This document shows positions 12,952 to 21,562 of a DNA stretch of 29,745 bases, one piece after another (position 1 is the first letter of the stretch; the number at the start of each line of letters is the position of its first letter). Source of the DNA: DATGHS01 sp035307785 (GTDB taxonomy: Bacteria; Planctomycetota; Planctomycetia; Gemmatales; Gemmataceae); NCBI GenBank assembly GCA_035307785.1, contig DATGHS010000317.1, positions 1-29,745 on the forward strand, given 5' to 3'. A program made the translations under genes and the position numbers. The notes below the pieces were generated by a model. The model worked only from the letters and a program-made list of their open reading frames with translations, was not told where the DNA came from and searched no databases.

Positions 12952-14007
12952 TCACTTCTCCCACACGTGTTTGTTCGCCGGAATCTTCAGCTTGATTCGA
13001 TACAAGCTCGTATCCACCGTGATATAAAGCGTCGATTTCTCGCCGCCGGCGCCAAAGCAGACGTTGCTGGGAATCCCGACGGGCTCCTTCACGTTGGGCT
13101 GCGGCGCGCCAGTGGGAATGAAGGCGATCTCGTGGCCGTTCGGGCCGGTGACGAGCACGCCGGGGCGAAAGATGTCTCGTAGGGCCAGGTAGAGGTTTCC
13201 CTTTTCGTCCACGCACATGCCATCGAAGCCGTTGCGTGGGCTGACATCGATCAATTTGAAACGCTTTCCGCTGACCAATCCGTCCGGGCCGAGAGGGAAC
13301 GTGTACACCGTCATCGGCCCTTTCTCAACCGGGTTGGCTTGAATGTCCAGGCGCTCATTCAGGTTGTCGTGGTTGATAACGTAAAGCGTCTTTTCATCTG
13401 GGCTGAGGGCCACACCGTTGGGCTTGGAGGCATCGTGAGTAACTTCGACCACCGTCCCGTCAGTGTCGATGCGATAAACGGCCATGTGCTCCAGTTCACG
13501 CTTCTCCGGGCCGAGATATTTCGGATCGCTGAAGTAGATGCGGCCCTTGCGGTCGATGACCAGATCATTCGGCGCATTGAAGCGCTTGCCCATGAATCTG
13601 TCGGCAAGCACTTCACGCTGGCCAGTGTTCACATCGTAGCGCGAAACGCAGCGGCCGCCGCCGTCGGCCCCTTCGCAGGCCACGAGCCGACCCTGAGCAT
13701 CAAACTTCAGGCCGTTGGACTTGTAGCTATCGGCCTCGAAAACAATGGTGGTCTTGGTTTTCGGATTGAAGCGCATGATCAGCCCCTTATCGGAGCCGAT
13801 GGGAATGTCGGAGAAATAGATCGATCCGTCTGGGGCGCAAGCCGGCCCTTCCGTAAGGCCGCCTTTAATCTTGGCGCTACGCGTGAACAACAGTTCGAGT
13901 TTGGCGCCTTCGGGCACGACCACAGCGCCAGTCGGGGCCGGCACGTCGGCCGCGAATACAGAGAACCCAGATAGCGAAACAACCACCAGAGCAATTTGCC
14001 ATCGCAT
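12952..14007 (-). CDS. secreted SMP-30/gluconolactonase-type lactonase
   Basis: A 351-residue six-bladed beta-propeller with a signal peptide (1-20, ending VFAA-D), so it is periplasmic. The divalent-metal ligands of the family can be placed at E53 (LTEGPACAPDG), N147 (NAPNDLVID), N197 (KPNGVALSPDE) and D262 (NGFDGMCVDEKG). Members hydrolyse sugar-acid lactones or related esters; the substrate here is unknown. The repeated blade pattern (DGSIYFSD, KGRIYFSDP, EKTLYVIN, KGNLYLA) is visible. The start at 14007 gives a good signal peptide, although only a weak GGTG lies upstream. It is convergent with the secreted helical gene, and the next gene upstream on the same strand (PA0069-type) is 63 bases away. 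Confidence 0.9.
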   Translation of the reverse strand: MRWQIALVVVSLSGFSVFAADVPAPTGAVVVPEGAKLELLFTRSAKIKGGLTEGPACAPDGSIYFSDIPIGSDKGLIMRFNPKTKTTIVFEADSYKSNGLKFDAQGRLVACEGADGGGRCVSRYDVNTGQREVLADRFMGKRFNAPNDLVIDRKGRIYFSDPKYLGPEKRELEHMAVYRIDTDGTVVEVTHDASKPNGVALSPDEKTLYVINHDNLNERLDIQANPVEKGPMTVYTFPLGPDGLVSGKRFKLIDVSPRNGFDGMCVDEKGNLYLALRDIFRPGVLVTGPNGHEIAFIPTGAPQPNVKEPVGIPSNVCFGAGGEKSTLYITVDTSLYRIKLKIPANKHVWEK

Positions 14008-14070
14008 AGGGCACCGTTGAGAGTGAAGTGGAAAGGGTGGAATTTGTTGTAAGCGGTAGCGCTGCGCGCG

Positions 14071-15123
14071 TCAGCTCAATTCTTCAAACAAATTCCGTTC
14101 ACCGGGCCGCCGGAAATGTGCGGTCGAAAGCTCTGGGGAGCTGCGGAAACCGAGCCGGTCGCGGTGAAGTGCAAACACGTCGTGAAAAAGCTTCGACCAA
14201 GTACCCTGGCCACGCATGCGCTTGCCGAAGCGCGGCTCATTCAATTTGCCGCCGCGCATCGAGCGCAGCCGGTTGAGAACCTTGTCCTTGCGTTCCGGAA
14301 AATGTTGCTCCAACCAGTTGCTGAAGACTTCAGCCACGGCGAGCGGCAGCCGTAGGATCGTGTAGCCGGCAAAACTGCCGCCGGCATCGCGCACCGCCTC
14401 GAGAATGGCGGGGACCTCGTGGTCGTTGAGGCCGGGGATTATGGGAGCGACCATCGCGCCTACTGGCACGCCGGCCTTGGCGAGTTTCTCCATGACCGCC
14501 AGCCGGCCGGACGGCTGCGTGGCCCGCGGCTCCAACTTCCGGGCCAACTCGCCGTCGAGCGTGGTTATGGAGATGCACACTGATGAGGCCTGATAGCTTG
14601 CCATCTCGGCAAGAATGTCCACGTCGCGAGCCACTAACTGGTTTTTGGTGACGATCCCGGCCGGGTTGCGGAACTCGTGCAATACCTGCAAGCAGCGCCG
14701 CGTGAGTTGCAGCCGGCGCTCAATTGGCTGGTAGCAATCGGTCACGCCGCTCAGGGCTACTGTCACCGGTTTCCACGAGGGCTTCATGAGCTCTTCGCGC
14801 AGCAATTCCGGCGCGTCGCCTTTCACCATGATCCTGGTTTCGAAATCGAGGCCGGCCGAAAAGCCCAGGTACTCGTGAAACGGCCGAGCGTAACAATAAG
14901 AACAACCATGCTCGCAGCCACGGTACGGGTTGATACTGTGCGTGAAGCCGACATCGGGACTGTCGTTGGTGGCGACGATTGAGCGGCTCTGGTCGCGGAA
15001 GAATTGGGTTTGGGGCGCGGGGCCTTCGGGATCCGCTCGGGCCGGGTCGTTTTCGTAGTAAATGGGAATGAAACGATTGGCAGGGTTGCTGCTCGCGCCG
15101 CGGCCACGGATGGACTCGCTCAT
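14071..15123 (-). CDS. PA0069-family radical SAM protein
   Basis: A 350-residue protein of the spore-photolyase-like radical SAM group (COG1533), PA0069/Rv2578c type. The 4Fe-4S motif is C70-EHG-C74-SY-C77, preceded by the family's HSINPYRG and followed by YARPFHEYLGFSAGLDFET. GRGA at the N-terminus and ALSGVTDCYQPIE, then PIIPGLND further on, are all typical. It should make a 5'-deoxyadenosyl radical in the cytoplasm; the physiological substrate is not known. The ATG at 15123 has GGAGG eight bases upstream. It is divergent from the DUF790 gene across about 90 AT-rich bases. Confidence 0.93.
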   Translation of the reverse strand: MSESIRGRGASSNPANRFIPIYYENDPARADPEGPAPQTQFFRDQSRSIVATNDSPDVGFTHSINPYRGCEHGCSYCYARPFHEYLGFSAGLDFETRIMVKGDAPELLREELMKPSWKPVTVALSGVTDCYQPIERRLQLTRRCLQVLHEFRNPAGIVTKNQLVARDVDILAEMASYQASSVCISITTLDGELARKLEPRATQPSGRLAVMEKLAKAGVPVGAMVAPIIPGLNDHEVPAILEAVRDAGGSFAGYTILRLPLAVAEVFSNWLEQHFPERKDKVLNRLRSMRGGKLNEPRFGKRMRGQGTWSKLFHDVFALHRDRLGFRSSPELSTAHFRRPGERNLFEELS

Positions 15124-15216
15124 GATCGAAGCCTCCGGGTGCAGTCTAGCTGGATAATATAACTTTGTCCACTATAATCCGGTGGACTGCCGTCCGTGGG
15201 CTTTCAAGGAAGCCGC

Positions 15217-16419
15217 ATGTTGCCGACCAATCTGGTTCGTGTGAAGTTCGCCCGGAATCGCGTAGTGCCTCAGTTTCTCGATGCCAGCGTGGAAACATGG
15301 CGCGATATCGCGGAGGAAATGCTGCAAGTTTTTCGCGGCAGCGAGGGCATGTCCCGTGGTGAGCTGGAAGAAGAGATTGAAGACGCTATCGGCAATCACC
15401 CGGCCCGGCTGGTGCATCAGGGCTTGGCAAAGTTGCTGGAGGATCGCTGTGAATTTGAAGTAGTTTCCGGCCATCCCCCGGAAGAATTGCGTGAAGAAGT
15501 CTTTCGCCTTGCGGCGCAGCGACGGTCAGCGGGCACTTTTGACCGTGATGCTGTGCTGCAAACCGTCGCGCAAGCGCTGGACAGTACGCCGGCTGCCGTC
15601 GAGCAAGGATTATTCGCGGACCTCAAGAGCGAACAACGACTCGTGAAGTTCGAAGCCACCACCGTCCATCGCCTGATCGAGCGCTACAACGTCGCGCTGG
15701 CGCAGGCGATTCTGATGCGCTCGACCGGCGTGGAGGTGACCATCCGCAACGAGCCGCCGGCTCGTTTTCGCCAGCTTTTTCGCGCCAGCAAGTTTCATCG
15801 GCTCGTCGTCGAGGTGGAACAAGTCGCGCGCGGCACTACAATATTGCGGCTCGACGGCCCGTTGAGCCTTTTCACGGCCACACAAAAGTACGGCCTCCAA
15901 CTGGCGCTGTTCCTGCCCTGGATTCTACAATGCAAGGACTTCGAATTGCGAGCCGATGTGCTATGGGGCGCCAAGCGAAAGCCCAAGAGCTTCGTGCTCA
16001 CAACGGCCGACGGGCTGGTGTCGCATTTAGCCGACTACGCCAGCTACACGCCGCCGGAATTGACGATGTTCGCCGAGTTATTCCGCAAGCGCAATCCCGA
16101 CTGGACGATTGAGGAGGAGACGGAGGTCATTCCGCTCGGCAAAAGCATCTGGGTGCCGGACTTTCGCCTGCGCTATAACCTCACCGGCAAGACCATTTAC
16201 TTGGAAGTGTTGGGCTACTGGCGGCGCTCCAGCGCCGAAAAGCATCTGGCCAACCTGCGCAAGCATGCCGTGGGCGCATTTATCCTGGCAGTCTCCGAGC
16301 AGTTGAAAATCGATGAGGAGAATTTGGAAGGGCTGCCGGGCACGATTCACCGCTTTCGGCAAATGCCGCTGCCAGATGAGATTGCTCGCATCGCAGCCGA
16401 ATTGGTCGCCGGGCAATAA
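15217..16419 (+). CDS. DUF790 / Bax1-type nuclease
   Basis: A 400-residue protein with DUF790 hallmarks: an N-terminal MLPTNLVRVKF, YNVALAQAILMRS (157-169), LDGPLSLFT (212-220), and a C-terminal PD-(D/E)xK-like core with VPDF (D315) and YLEVLGYW (E330). In archaea the homologue Bax1 is a structure-specific nuclease that works with the XPB helicase in DNA repair. In bacteria DUF790 genes are usually next to an XPB-like helicase gene. Here the neighbours are a radical SAM gene and a redoxin-like gene, so the helicase is absent locally. An upstream GTG at 15196 is possible, but AAGGA six bases before the ATG at 15217 decides the start. A TATAAT hexamer lies at 15173-15178. Confidence 0.9.
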   Translation: MLPTNLVRVKFARNRVVPQFLDASVETWRDIAEEMLQVFRGSEGMSRGELEEEIEDAIGNHPARLVHQGLAKLLEDRCEFEVVSGHPPEELREEVFRLAAQRRSAGTFDRDAVLQTVAQALDSTPAAVEQGLFADLKSEQRLVKFEATTVHRLIERYNVALAQAILMRSTGVEVTIRNEPPARFRQLFRASKFHRLVVEVEQVARGTTILRLDGPLSLFTATQKYGLQLALFLPWILQCKDFELRADVLWGAKRKPKSFVLTTADGLVSHLADYASYTPPELTMFAELFRKRNPDWTIEEETEVIPLGKSIWVPDFRLRYNLTGKTIYLEVLGYWRRSSAEKHLANLRKHAVGAFILAVSEQLKIDEENLEGLPGTIHRFRQMPLPDEIARIAAELVAGQ

Positions 16420-16578
16420 CGGTTCTCATCAGATTCTCATTCGACGACCGCTCCGCTTGCCGCGGAACTCGTGCCAGCAGCCACTCGTCTAATCAGTAAC
16501 CGCCGCTTGCGAGCTCTGGGCGACGTTGCTATTCTGACGATTCCGAGCCATTGTCTTGTGCAAGTTAGGGACCTAACC

Positions 16579-17673
16579 ATGCGCCGCGTTGCATTTGCCG
16601 TTCTCGTTCTCCTGATTTCATTCTCGGCCCTGCTGCCGAGTGTCTCTTCCGGCCAGGACAAATCCAAGGGAAAGCCGTCGTCGTATCAGGAGAAACTTCA
16701 GGCCCTATTGGATGAATACCGTAAGGAGAACAATAAGTACGAAGACGACCTGGCGGCCGCCAAGACCGAAGATGAGAGGACCGTTGTCAAGAAGCTGAAG
16801 GCGCAAATGGCCAATGGCTACGCGGAAAAGTTTCTCGCCTTTGCGGCCGAGGCCCCGAAGACGCCGCCCGCCGCCGACGCCCTCTGCTGGATTCTCCGTT
16901 TTGCCGACACCTACAGCGGAATGGAGAAAGTGATCGATATGATCATCAAGAACCAATTGCACTCGCCGAAGTTGCTTCCCGTGATCTCCAACTTGAAGCC
17001 GGAGGTTAAGGGCGGCGATACGCTGTTGCGGGCGATTGGCGATAAGAGCACGAATGTGGAATGCAAGACGGCGGCCCTGTTGCGACTTGCCGAGAACTTG
17101 CAAACTCAAAGCGACGAAAGTGAGAGCAAGGCGGAAGCGGCCAAGCTCTTGAAGGAAGCTGAAACACGCGCCAAGGAAATCGTCAAGAAATACGCCGCCG
17201 TGAACCGAGGCGACTACGCGAAGAAAGCGCAAGATCTTCTCGACGATATCGAGAAGCTTTCACCCGGCAAAAAGGCGCCCGATATTTCCGGCGACGATCT
17301 GGAAGGCCAGCCGCTCAAGCTCAGCGACTACAAGGGCCGCATCGTCGTCCTGGTTTTTTGGAACAGCAAGAACTCATCCAGCGTGCCGCTGATGTCGGAA
17401 GCCCAGTCGCTGCTGGAGCGCGAAAAGGGCAAGCCGGTGACGATCCTGGGGATCAATTCCGAGAAGCCGGAGAATTCAAAAGACTTCCTCAAGGGTTCCG
17501 GCTACACGTGGCGCTGCTGGTCAGACCGCGGCAACCACGATATTTCGAAGAGCTATCACATCCGCGAATGGGCCATGAATTATGTGATCGATGCAAAGGG
17601 CATCATTCGCCATCGCAATATCCATGACGAGAAGCTCGACAACGCGATTGATGCGCTGTTGCAGGAAAGGTGA
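16579..17673 (+). CDS. exported TlpA/AhpC-TSA-like protein lacking the CxxC
   Basis: A 364-residue protein with a signal peptide (1-25, LVLLISFSALLPSVSSG). A helical N-terminal region follows (about 30-225). The thioredoxin-like domain covers about 230-364 (KAPDISGDDLEGQPLKLSDYKGRIVVLVFW). Where an active thiol-disulfide oxidoreductase has FWASWCGPC, this protein has FWNSKNSSSVP (260-270) with no Cys. The usual cis-Pro segment is WAMNYVID. Redox exchange at that site is therefore not possible; a binding or scaffold role in the periplasm is more likely. The frame is open to 16471, but Met at 16579 gives the signal peptide and has AGGGA seven bases upstream. It is convergent with the zinc-ribbon gene, 7 bases apart. 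Confidence 0.85.
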   Translation: MRRVAFAVLVLLISFSALLPSVSSGQDKSKGKPSSYQEKLQALLDEYRKENNKYEDDLAAAKTEDERTVVKKLKAQMANGYAEKFLAFAAEAPKTPPAADALCWILRFADTYSGMEKVIDMIIKNQLHSPKLLPVISNLKPEVKGGDTLLRAIGDKSTNVECKTAALLRLAENLQTQSDESESKAEAAKLLKEAETRAKEIVKKYAAVNRGDYAKKAQDLLDDIEKLSPGKKAPDISGDDLEGQPLKLSDYKGRIVVLVFWNSKNSSSVPLMSEAQSLLEREKGKPVTILGINSEKPENSKDFLKGSGYTWRCWSDRGNHDISKSYHIREWAMNYVIDAKGIIRHRNIHDEKLDNAIDALLQER

Positions 17674-17680
17674 TGTGGCC

Positions 17681-18532
17681 TCAGCGCGCGACGGCGGAGG
17701 GCGGCGAATCGACAGGCTTGGTCTCCAGCCAGTAAGTTTGCCCGCCGATCATCAAGATCGAGGCGATCACCACCGTCAGCGACCAACCCGCCAACCAGAT
17801 CGGCCAGCGCGTGTGCGGCAAACGCCGAAAGGCTGCGGACCAGACCTGCGCAGACGGCACGAGTGCCTCCGTGATGCCCCAGCCGGCGTTTGCGGGCGCC
17901 AGTTTCCAAAACGCCCAAAACTGGCAGAGATGCATAATCACCAAACCAGCCAAAAGCAGTCCCGTCCCCCAAATGGCTCGAACCTCGCTGTGTTCCGCCA
18001 ATAAGAAATCGAGCGATTTGCAGTAAAGCAGAATAGCGAATGCACCGCCCAACAGGATCGACAGCCAGCCGGGCAGCATCGCGACGGCCTGTACAGCCTG
18101 CTTGAAGTTTGAAGGCTCGTCCGTGCTGCGTGCGTTTACAGCAGACTCGGCCTGGCTCTCCAGCAAGCGGCTATAGCCACAGGCAGAGCAGTAATCCAGC
18201 ACCCCGGGCGCTGTCAGCGGGGCTTCGCACTTGGGGCACTTCCACCTCGGCCTTTCACGTGGCAAGTCAGTTTGTTGTTCTGGCAAGCCCGGTAACGATG
18301 GCGCAGTCACCGAGGGATCGACGGGATTGTTTTTTGCCTCACCGTTTGAATTCTCGAGCGCTTTCGATGGCATTCGCAGCGGGGACTGTTCGGCGTCATC
18401 GTCGTCCCATTCCACCAATGGTAATTCCGGCGCAGCGCTCAACCTCAGGTCCGCCGTCGATTGACCGGCGGCTTCCAGCAAACGTGACCGCACTCCTGAT
18501 TCGGACGCGGCTGACGAATCAGCAGGATTCAT
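17681..18532 (-). CDS. zinc-ribbon membrane protein
   Basis: A 283-residue protein. The N-terminal ~95 residues are acidic and Ser/Pro-rich (probably disordered). Then comes a zinc ribbon with C99-PKC102 and C115-SAC118. Three hydrophobic helices follow at about 152-172, 187-210 and 245-265 (LSILLGGAFAILLY; TGLLLAGLVIMHLCQFW; LAGWSLTVVIASILMIGG). The ribbon is expected on the cytoplasmic side. Function is unknown; proteins with a ribbon ahead of membrane helices are common in planctomycetes. GGAG seven bases before the ATG supports the start. It is divergent from the flippase gene. Confidence 0.8.
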   Translation of the reverse strand: MNPADSSAASESGVRSRLLEAAGQSTADLRLSAAPELPLVEWDDDDAEQSPLRMPSKALENSNGEAKNNPVDPSVTAPSLPGLPEQQTDLPRERPRWKCPKCEAPLTAPGVLDYCSACGYSRLLESQAESAVNARSTDEPSNFKQAVQAVAMLPGWLSILLGGAFAILLYCKSLDFLLAEHSEVRAIWGTGLLLAGLVIMHLCQFWAFWKLAPANAGWGITEALVPSAQVWSAAFRRLPHTRWPIWLAGWSLTVVIASILMIGGQTYWLETKPVDSPPSAVAR

Positions 18533-18756
18533 GGCAAATCTCCGAGCGATGCCGGCGCTGCCCGCCTTCCTGAAACGGGCGTGTTGGGCACGCGTCGGGC
18601 GTCATTCCAGTATAGGTCACAAGCCGGCTCAGCGGGGCAATCTACGCTGAAACATTTCGAGAGGTCCGGAACCGCTCTTGCCTCGCTCCGGGGATTGCGG
18701 GTACAACCATGCCAATCAAAGCCGTAATCACGGAAGCATGCGCGAGGAGGCAAACA

Positions 18757-20304
18757 GTGGCGGACCCGGCACTGACAAGCCGGCGGAGACTGGCGTTGAA
18801 TGCCGTTACGAACGGGCTGGCCTTCATCGCCCAGTTGACCGTGGCGTTCTTCCTGGCGCCCGTGCTGCTCCACCAGCTGGGCCGTGAACGGTACGGCGCG
18901 TGGTCGTTTGTCGAATCGTTCCTGGCCTACTTCACCTTGTTCGATCTGGGCATTGGCGCCACGCTGGTTCGTTACGTGTCGAAATGCCAAACGGAAGGCA
19001 ACCAGGACCAACTCAGCCGCATCGTCAACGCAAGTCTGTTCCTCTTTGCGCTGGCCGGCCTGCTCACGATCCTGCTCGGCTTTGGCATCTTTTACGTCAT
19101 CTTGAACCTTTCGACCAAAGTTCCGCAAGCGCTGCATGGCGAAGTACAAGGCATGGCGGCCATTTCCATTTGCTGCTTGGCCCTCACGTTGCCGCTCAGC
19201 ATTTTCCCCGCCATGCTCGACGGTTTGGGCCGCTATTCGGTCAAGAGCCTGGTGCGCACTCTCTTCCTGCTCGCCCGAGTGGCCGGAGTCTTGGTTGTGC
19301 TATGGACCGGTAAGGGCCTGGTCGCGCTCGCCGCGGTGTTTGCCCTCAGCACGCTTGCCGAACATGGCGTGATGCTAGTGTTGGTGCAGCGACAGCTGCC
19401 CAACTTGCGCCCGGCGCCCTGGCGCGCGGATCGCGCGACCTTGCGGCTCATTCGCGGTTACAGTGTCGATTCCTTCTTGGCCATGTTGGCGGGAAGGATC
19501 AATTTCAAGACAGATGCGATCGTCATCGGCCTTTGCGGCCAACTCGGGCTCATTCCGTTTTTCGACATGCCGTCGCGGATCGTCGAGTACGCCAAAAACC
19601 TAATTCGCTCCGCCACCACGACGTTGACGCCGGCCTTCAGCGCGCTGGAAGTCAAAAAGGATCTGACCGCTATTCGTCAGCTCTTCATTACCGGCTGCCG
19701 TTACACGCTGTATTTGTCGTTGCCCATTCAGACAGCGCTGTTATTGTTCGGCGGATCATTTCTCCAGTTGTGGCTCAAGGATGCCGCGTTCCGGGTCCAA
19801 GGCGAACCGGTATTGTGGATTCTCGGCGGCACGCTGTGTGTGAGTATGGTGCAATCGGTGGCCGCGCGCGTACTGTACGGTATGGGCCGGATTCGCATGT
19901 TTAGCCGGCTCATGTTGCTCGAAGCCGGCCTGAATCTGGTCACCAGCCTCATCCTTATTGGTCCGTGTGGAATTGCCGGCGTGGCCTTGGGCACGGCAAT
20001 TCCCGACGTAGCAATCTGCATTTTTGTGACACTTGGGGTCTGCAAAATGCTGGATATCGACGACCGCACGTTCTTCCGCGAGGCGCTGTTGAAGCCGTTG
20101 CTGATTACGGTTGTGGTCACACCCGCCTGGTTGCGCCTGGCCCAGTTCCTGCCGCCGAATACGTGGTTGGGCTTCATGGAATTGATCGCCGCGGGGGTCG
20201 CGCTCTTCGGTGTGCTGGTCTTATTGCTGGAGCGCGGTCAAATTTGGGCCTCGCATCTCTTGAAGCGGGTTCGCTCAAGTATCGTCGCGGCGAAGCACAC
20301 GTAG
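18757..20304 (+). CDS. Wzx-type polysaccharide flippase
   Basis: A 515-residue integral membrane protein of the MOP superfamily, with about 12-14 hydrophobic helices. The N-terminal segment (VTNGLAFIAQLTVAFFLAPVLLHQLG followed by YGAWSFVESFLAYF and DLGIGATLVRYVSK) is typical of O-antigen/EPS flippases (Wzx, RfbX-like). These proteins move undecaprenyl-linked oligosaccharide across the inner membrane. An ATG at 18709 is in frame. The GTG at 18757 is preceded by GAGGAGG at six bases, the best Shine-Dalgarno sequence in this window, so it is preferred. Downstream and convergent is a HAD hydrolase (17 bases between stops). A polysaccharide-export lipoprotein lies 1.3 kb further on. Confidence 0.88.
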   Translation: MADPALTSRRRLALNAVTNGLAFIAQLTVAFFLAPVLLHQLGRERYGAWSFVESFLAYFTLFDLGIGATLVRYVSKCQTEGNQDQLSRIVNASLFLFALAGLLTILLGFGIFYVILNLSTKVPQALHGEVQGMAAISICCLALTLPLSIFPAMLDGLGRYSVKSLVRTLFLLARVAGVLVVLWTGKGLVALAAVFALSTLAEHGVMLVLVQRQLPNLRPAPWRADRATLRLIRGYSVDSFLAMLAGRINFKTDAIVIGLCGQLGLIPFFDMPSRIVEYAKNLIRSATTTLTPAFSALEVKKDLTAIRQLFITGCRYTLYLSLPIQTALLLFGGSFLQLWLKDAAFRVQGEPVLWILGGTLCVSMVQSVAARVLYGMGRIRMFSRLMLLEAGLNLVTSLILIGPCGIAGVALGTAIPDVAICIFVTLGVCKMLDIDDRTFFREALLKPLLITVVVTPAWLRLAQFLPPNTWLGFMELIAAGVALFGVLVLLLERGQIWASHLLKRVRSSIVAAKHT

Positions 20305-20321
20305 AGGCAACCGGCGAAAGC

Positions 20322-20999
20322 TCAAATCATCAGCAATTCGCGCACGCTCCGCAATCCATGGTTCGGCTTCAGCAACAAGGACTGCAAACCGGCCGCAGTA
20401 GCGCCGTCGTAGTCATTGGCGGGATCGTCGCCGACATAGAGTATTTGCGCCGGCTCGCATCCGGCCTGACGCGCCATCTCGGCAAAGAAGTTCGGCGAGG
20501 GTTTGCGCCAGCCGATTTCCGAACTAATGAGGCGGATGCGCAGATTCGCCAGCTCCGGAAAGGCGGCCGCCACCGCGTGCAACCGGCGATCAAAATTCGA
20601 AGCCAGCCCGAGGGTCGGCATTCGCTTCGATAATGCCGCGATTACCTCACCGGCTTCCGGAAAAACTTGCCATGCACTCGGCTGGGCGAAGTGTTGCCAC
20701 AGGTGCTGGAATAGATTCGCGTTATCATCCTGAAAAACGAAGTACACAATTTCCTGCCAGCGGCGACACTCGCGTTCTTCGCTGGTGGACCAACCGTGGC
20801 GAGCATCTTCGGCGTCTTGTTGCCGAAAGGCTTCCCGAAAGCGCGCGCGAATGATGTCAACGCCAAGGGAGTAGCCGAGCTTGGCGCCGGCTTCGGCATA
20901 AACATCCGCCGCCGGGGGGCAAATGTGCAACAGCGTGTCTACCGCATCAAAGAAGACCGCCCGGATGCTGCCGGCAACGAGCCGCCCCGTCATGCTCAA
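20322..20999 (-). CDS. HAD-superfamily hydrolase (HDHD3-like)
   Basis: A 225-residue protein with HAD motifs in order. Motif I is FFDAVDTLL (nucleophile D18), motif II LASNFD, motif III Lys in WRKPSPNFF, and motif IV VGDDPANDYDGA. The helical cap lies between motifs I and II. In motif I the second catalytic Asp of the usual DxDxT is replaced (D18-A-V20-D21-T22), as in HDHD3-like proteins. Substrate unknown. A phosphatase on a small phosphorylated metabolite would be the default guess. It is divergent from the small membrane protein gene and convergent with the flippase gene. Confidence 0.85.
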   Translation of the reverse strand: MSMTGRLVAGSIRAVFFDAVDTLLHICPPAADVYAEAGAKLGYSLGVDIIRARFREAFRQQDAEDARHGWSTSEERECRRWQEIVYFVFQDDNANLFQHLWQHFAQPSAWQVFPEAGEVIAALSKRMPTLGLASNFDRRLHAVAAAFPELANLRIRLISSEIGWRKPSPNFFAEMARQAGCEPAQILYVGDDPANDYDGATAAGLQSLLLKPNHGLRSVRELLMI

Positions 21000-21042
21000 C
21001 CTCCGTCTTGACCTAAATTTGCCCGGCGATTAAGAAAGCGCT

Positions 21043-21405
21043 ATGGCCGTCACCGTTTCGGAATCCACGCCGGTCCCGGAGCCGCCGATCAAGCCTCGCC
21101 GCAACCGCGTACGGGCATCCGTTGAAGCCCAGATGTCGCTGTCGGGCGCCATTGCCAACTGGCCCGCCAAGCACGGCTGGTGCTGCGCGCTTTGGGGCCT
21201 TATCCCCTTGGCCGGCCTGCCCTTAGGAATTGCGGCAGTCCTGCTCGGCTGGGTCGGCTGGCGACGTGCCCGGCAACGCCCTCAAGACGTTGGCTATCAT
21301 CTCGCCCTCGGCGCGGTCATCCTGGGGGCGGTGGAGGTTCTCCTCAATTTGGGCGGGATAACTTGTATCTTTATAGGGCTGCGGCAAATGCACTGGTTAG
21401 GTTAA
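21043..21405 (+). CDS. small membrane protein (DUF4190-like)
   Basis: A 120-residue protein. A Pro/Arg-rich cytoplasmic N-terminus (about 1-30) is followed by two hydrophobic hairpin segments, WCCALWGLIPLAGLPLGIAAVLLGWVG and ALGAVILGAVEVLLNLGG, joined by a basic loop WRRARQRPQD. The G-x-P-L-G-I-x-A-x-x-LG-W pattern resembles DUF4190 membrane proteins. Function unknown. It is 157 bases upstream of the polysaccharide-export lipoprotein and read in the same direction, so a shared transcript is possible. Confidence 0.7.
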   Translation: MAVTVSESTPVPEPPIKPRRNRVRASVEAQMSLSGAIANWPAKHGWCCALWGLIPLAGLPLGIAAVLLGWVGWRRARQRPQDVGYHLALGAVILGAVEVLLNLGGITCIFIGLRQMHWLG

Positions 21406-21562
21406 TGGAGAGTTTAAATGCCTTTTTGAGTTGAACCCAGTCGTTCCTCTTCACTTCCATCCTTCCATCCTATTCCTCATTTCCGTTAAGGTTTTCCTCT
21501 GTTTTTGGCCGATTCCCGATCTGGGGTTTCATTTCCTTTCACGTCCCAAAGCAATACTTCCA

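Noticed and set aside
13339..13974. 211-codon plus-strand frame opposite the SMP-30 gene
   Set aside because: The minus-strand product has all SMP-30 metal ligands; the plus frame is a GC-driven shadow.
15150..15178. Full promoter for the DUF790 gene
   Set aside because: TATAAT at 15173 is perfect, but no convincing -35 lies at the right distance, so only the hexamer is mentioned.
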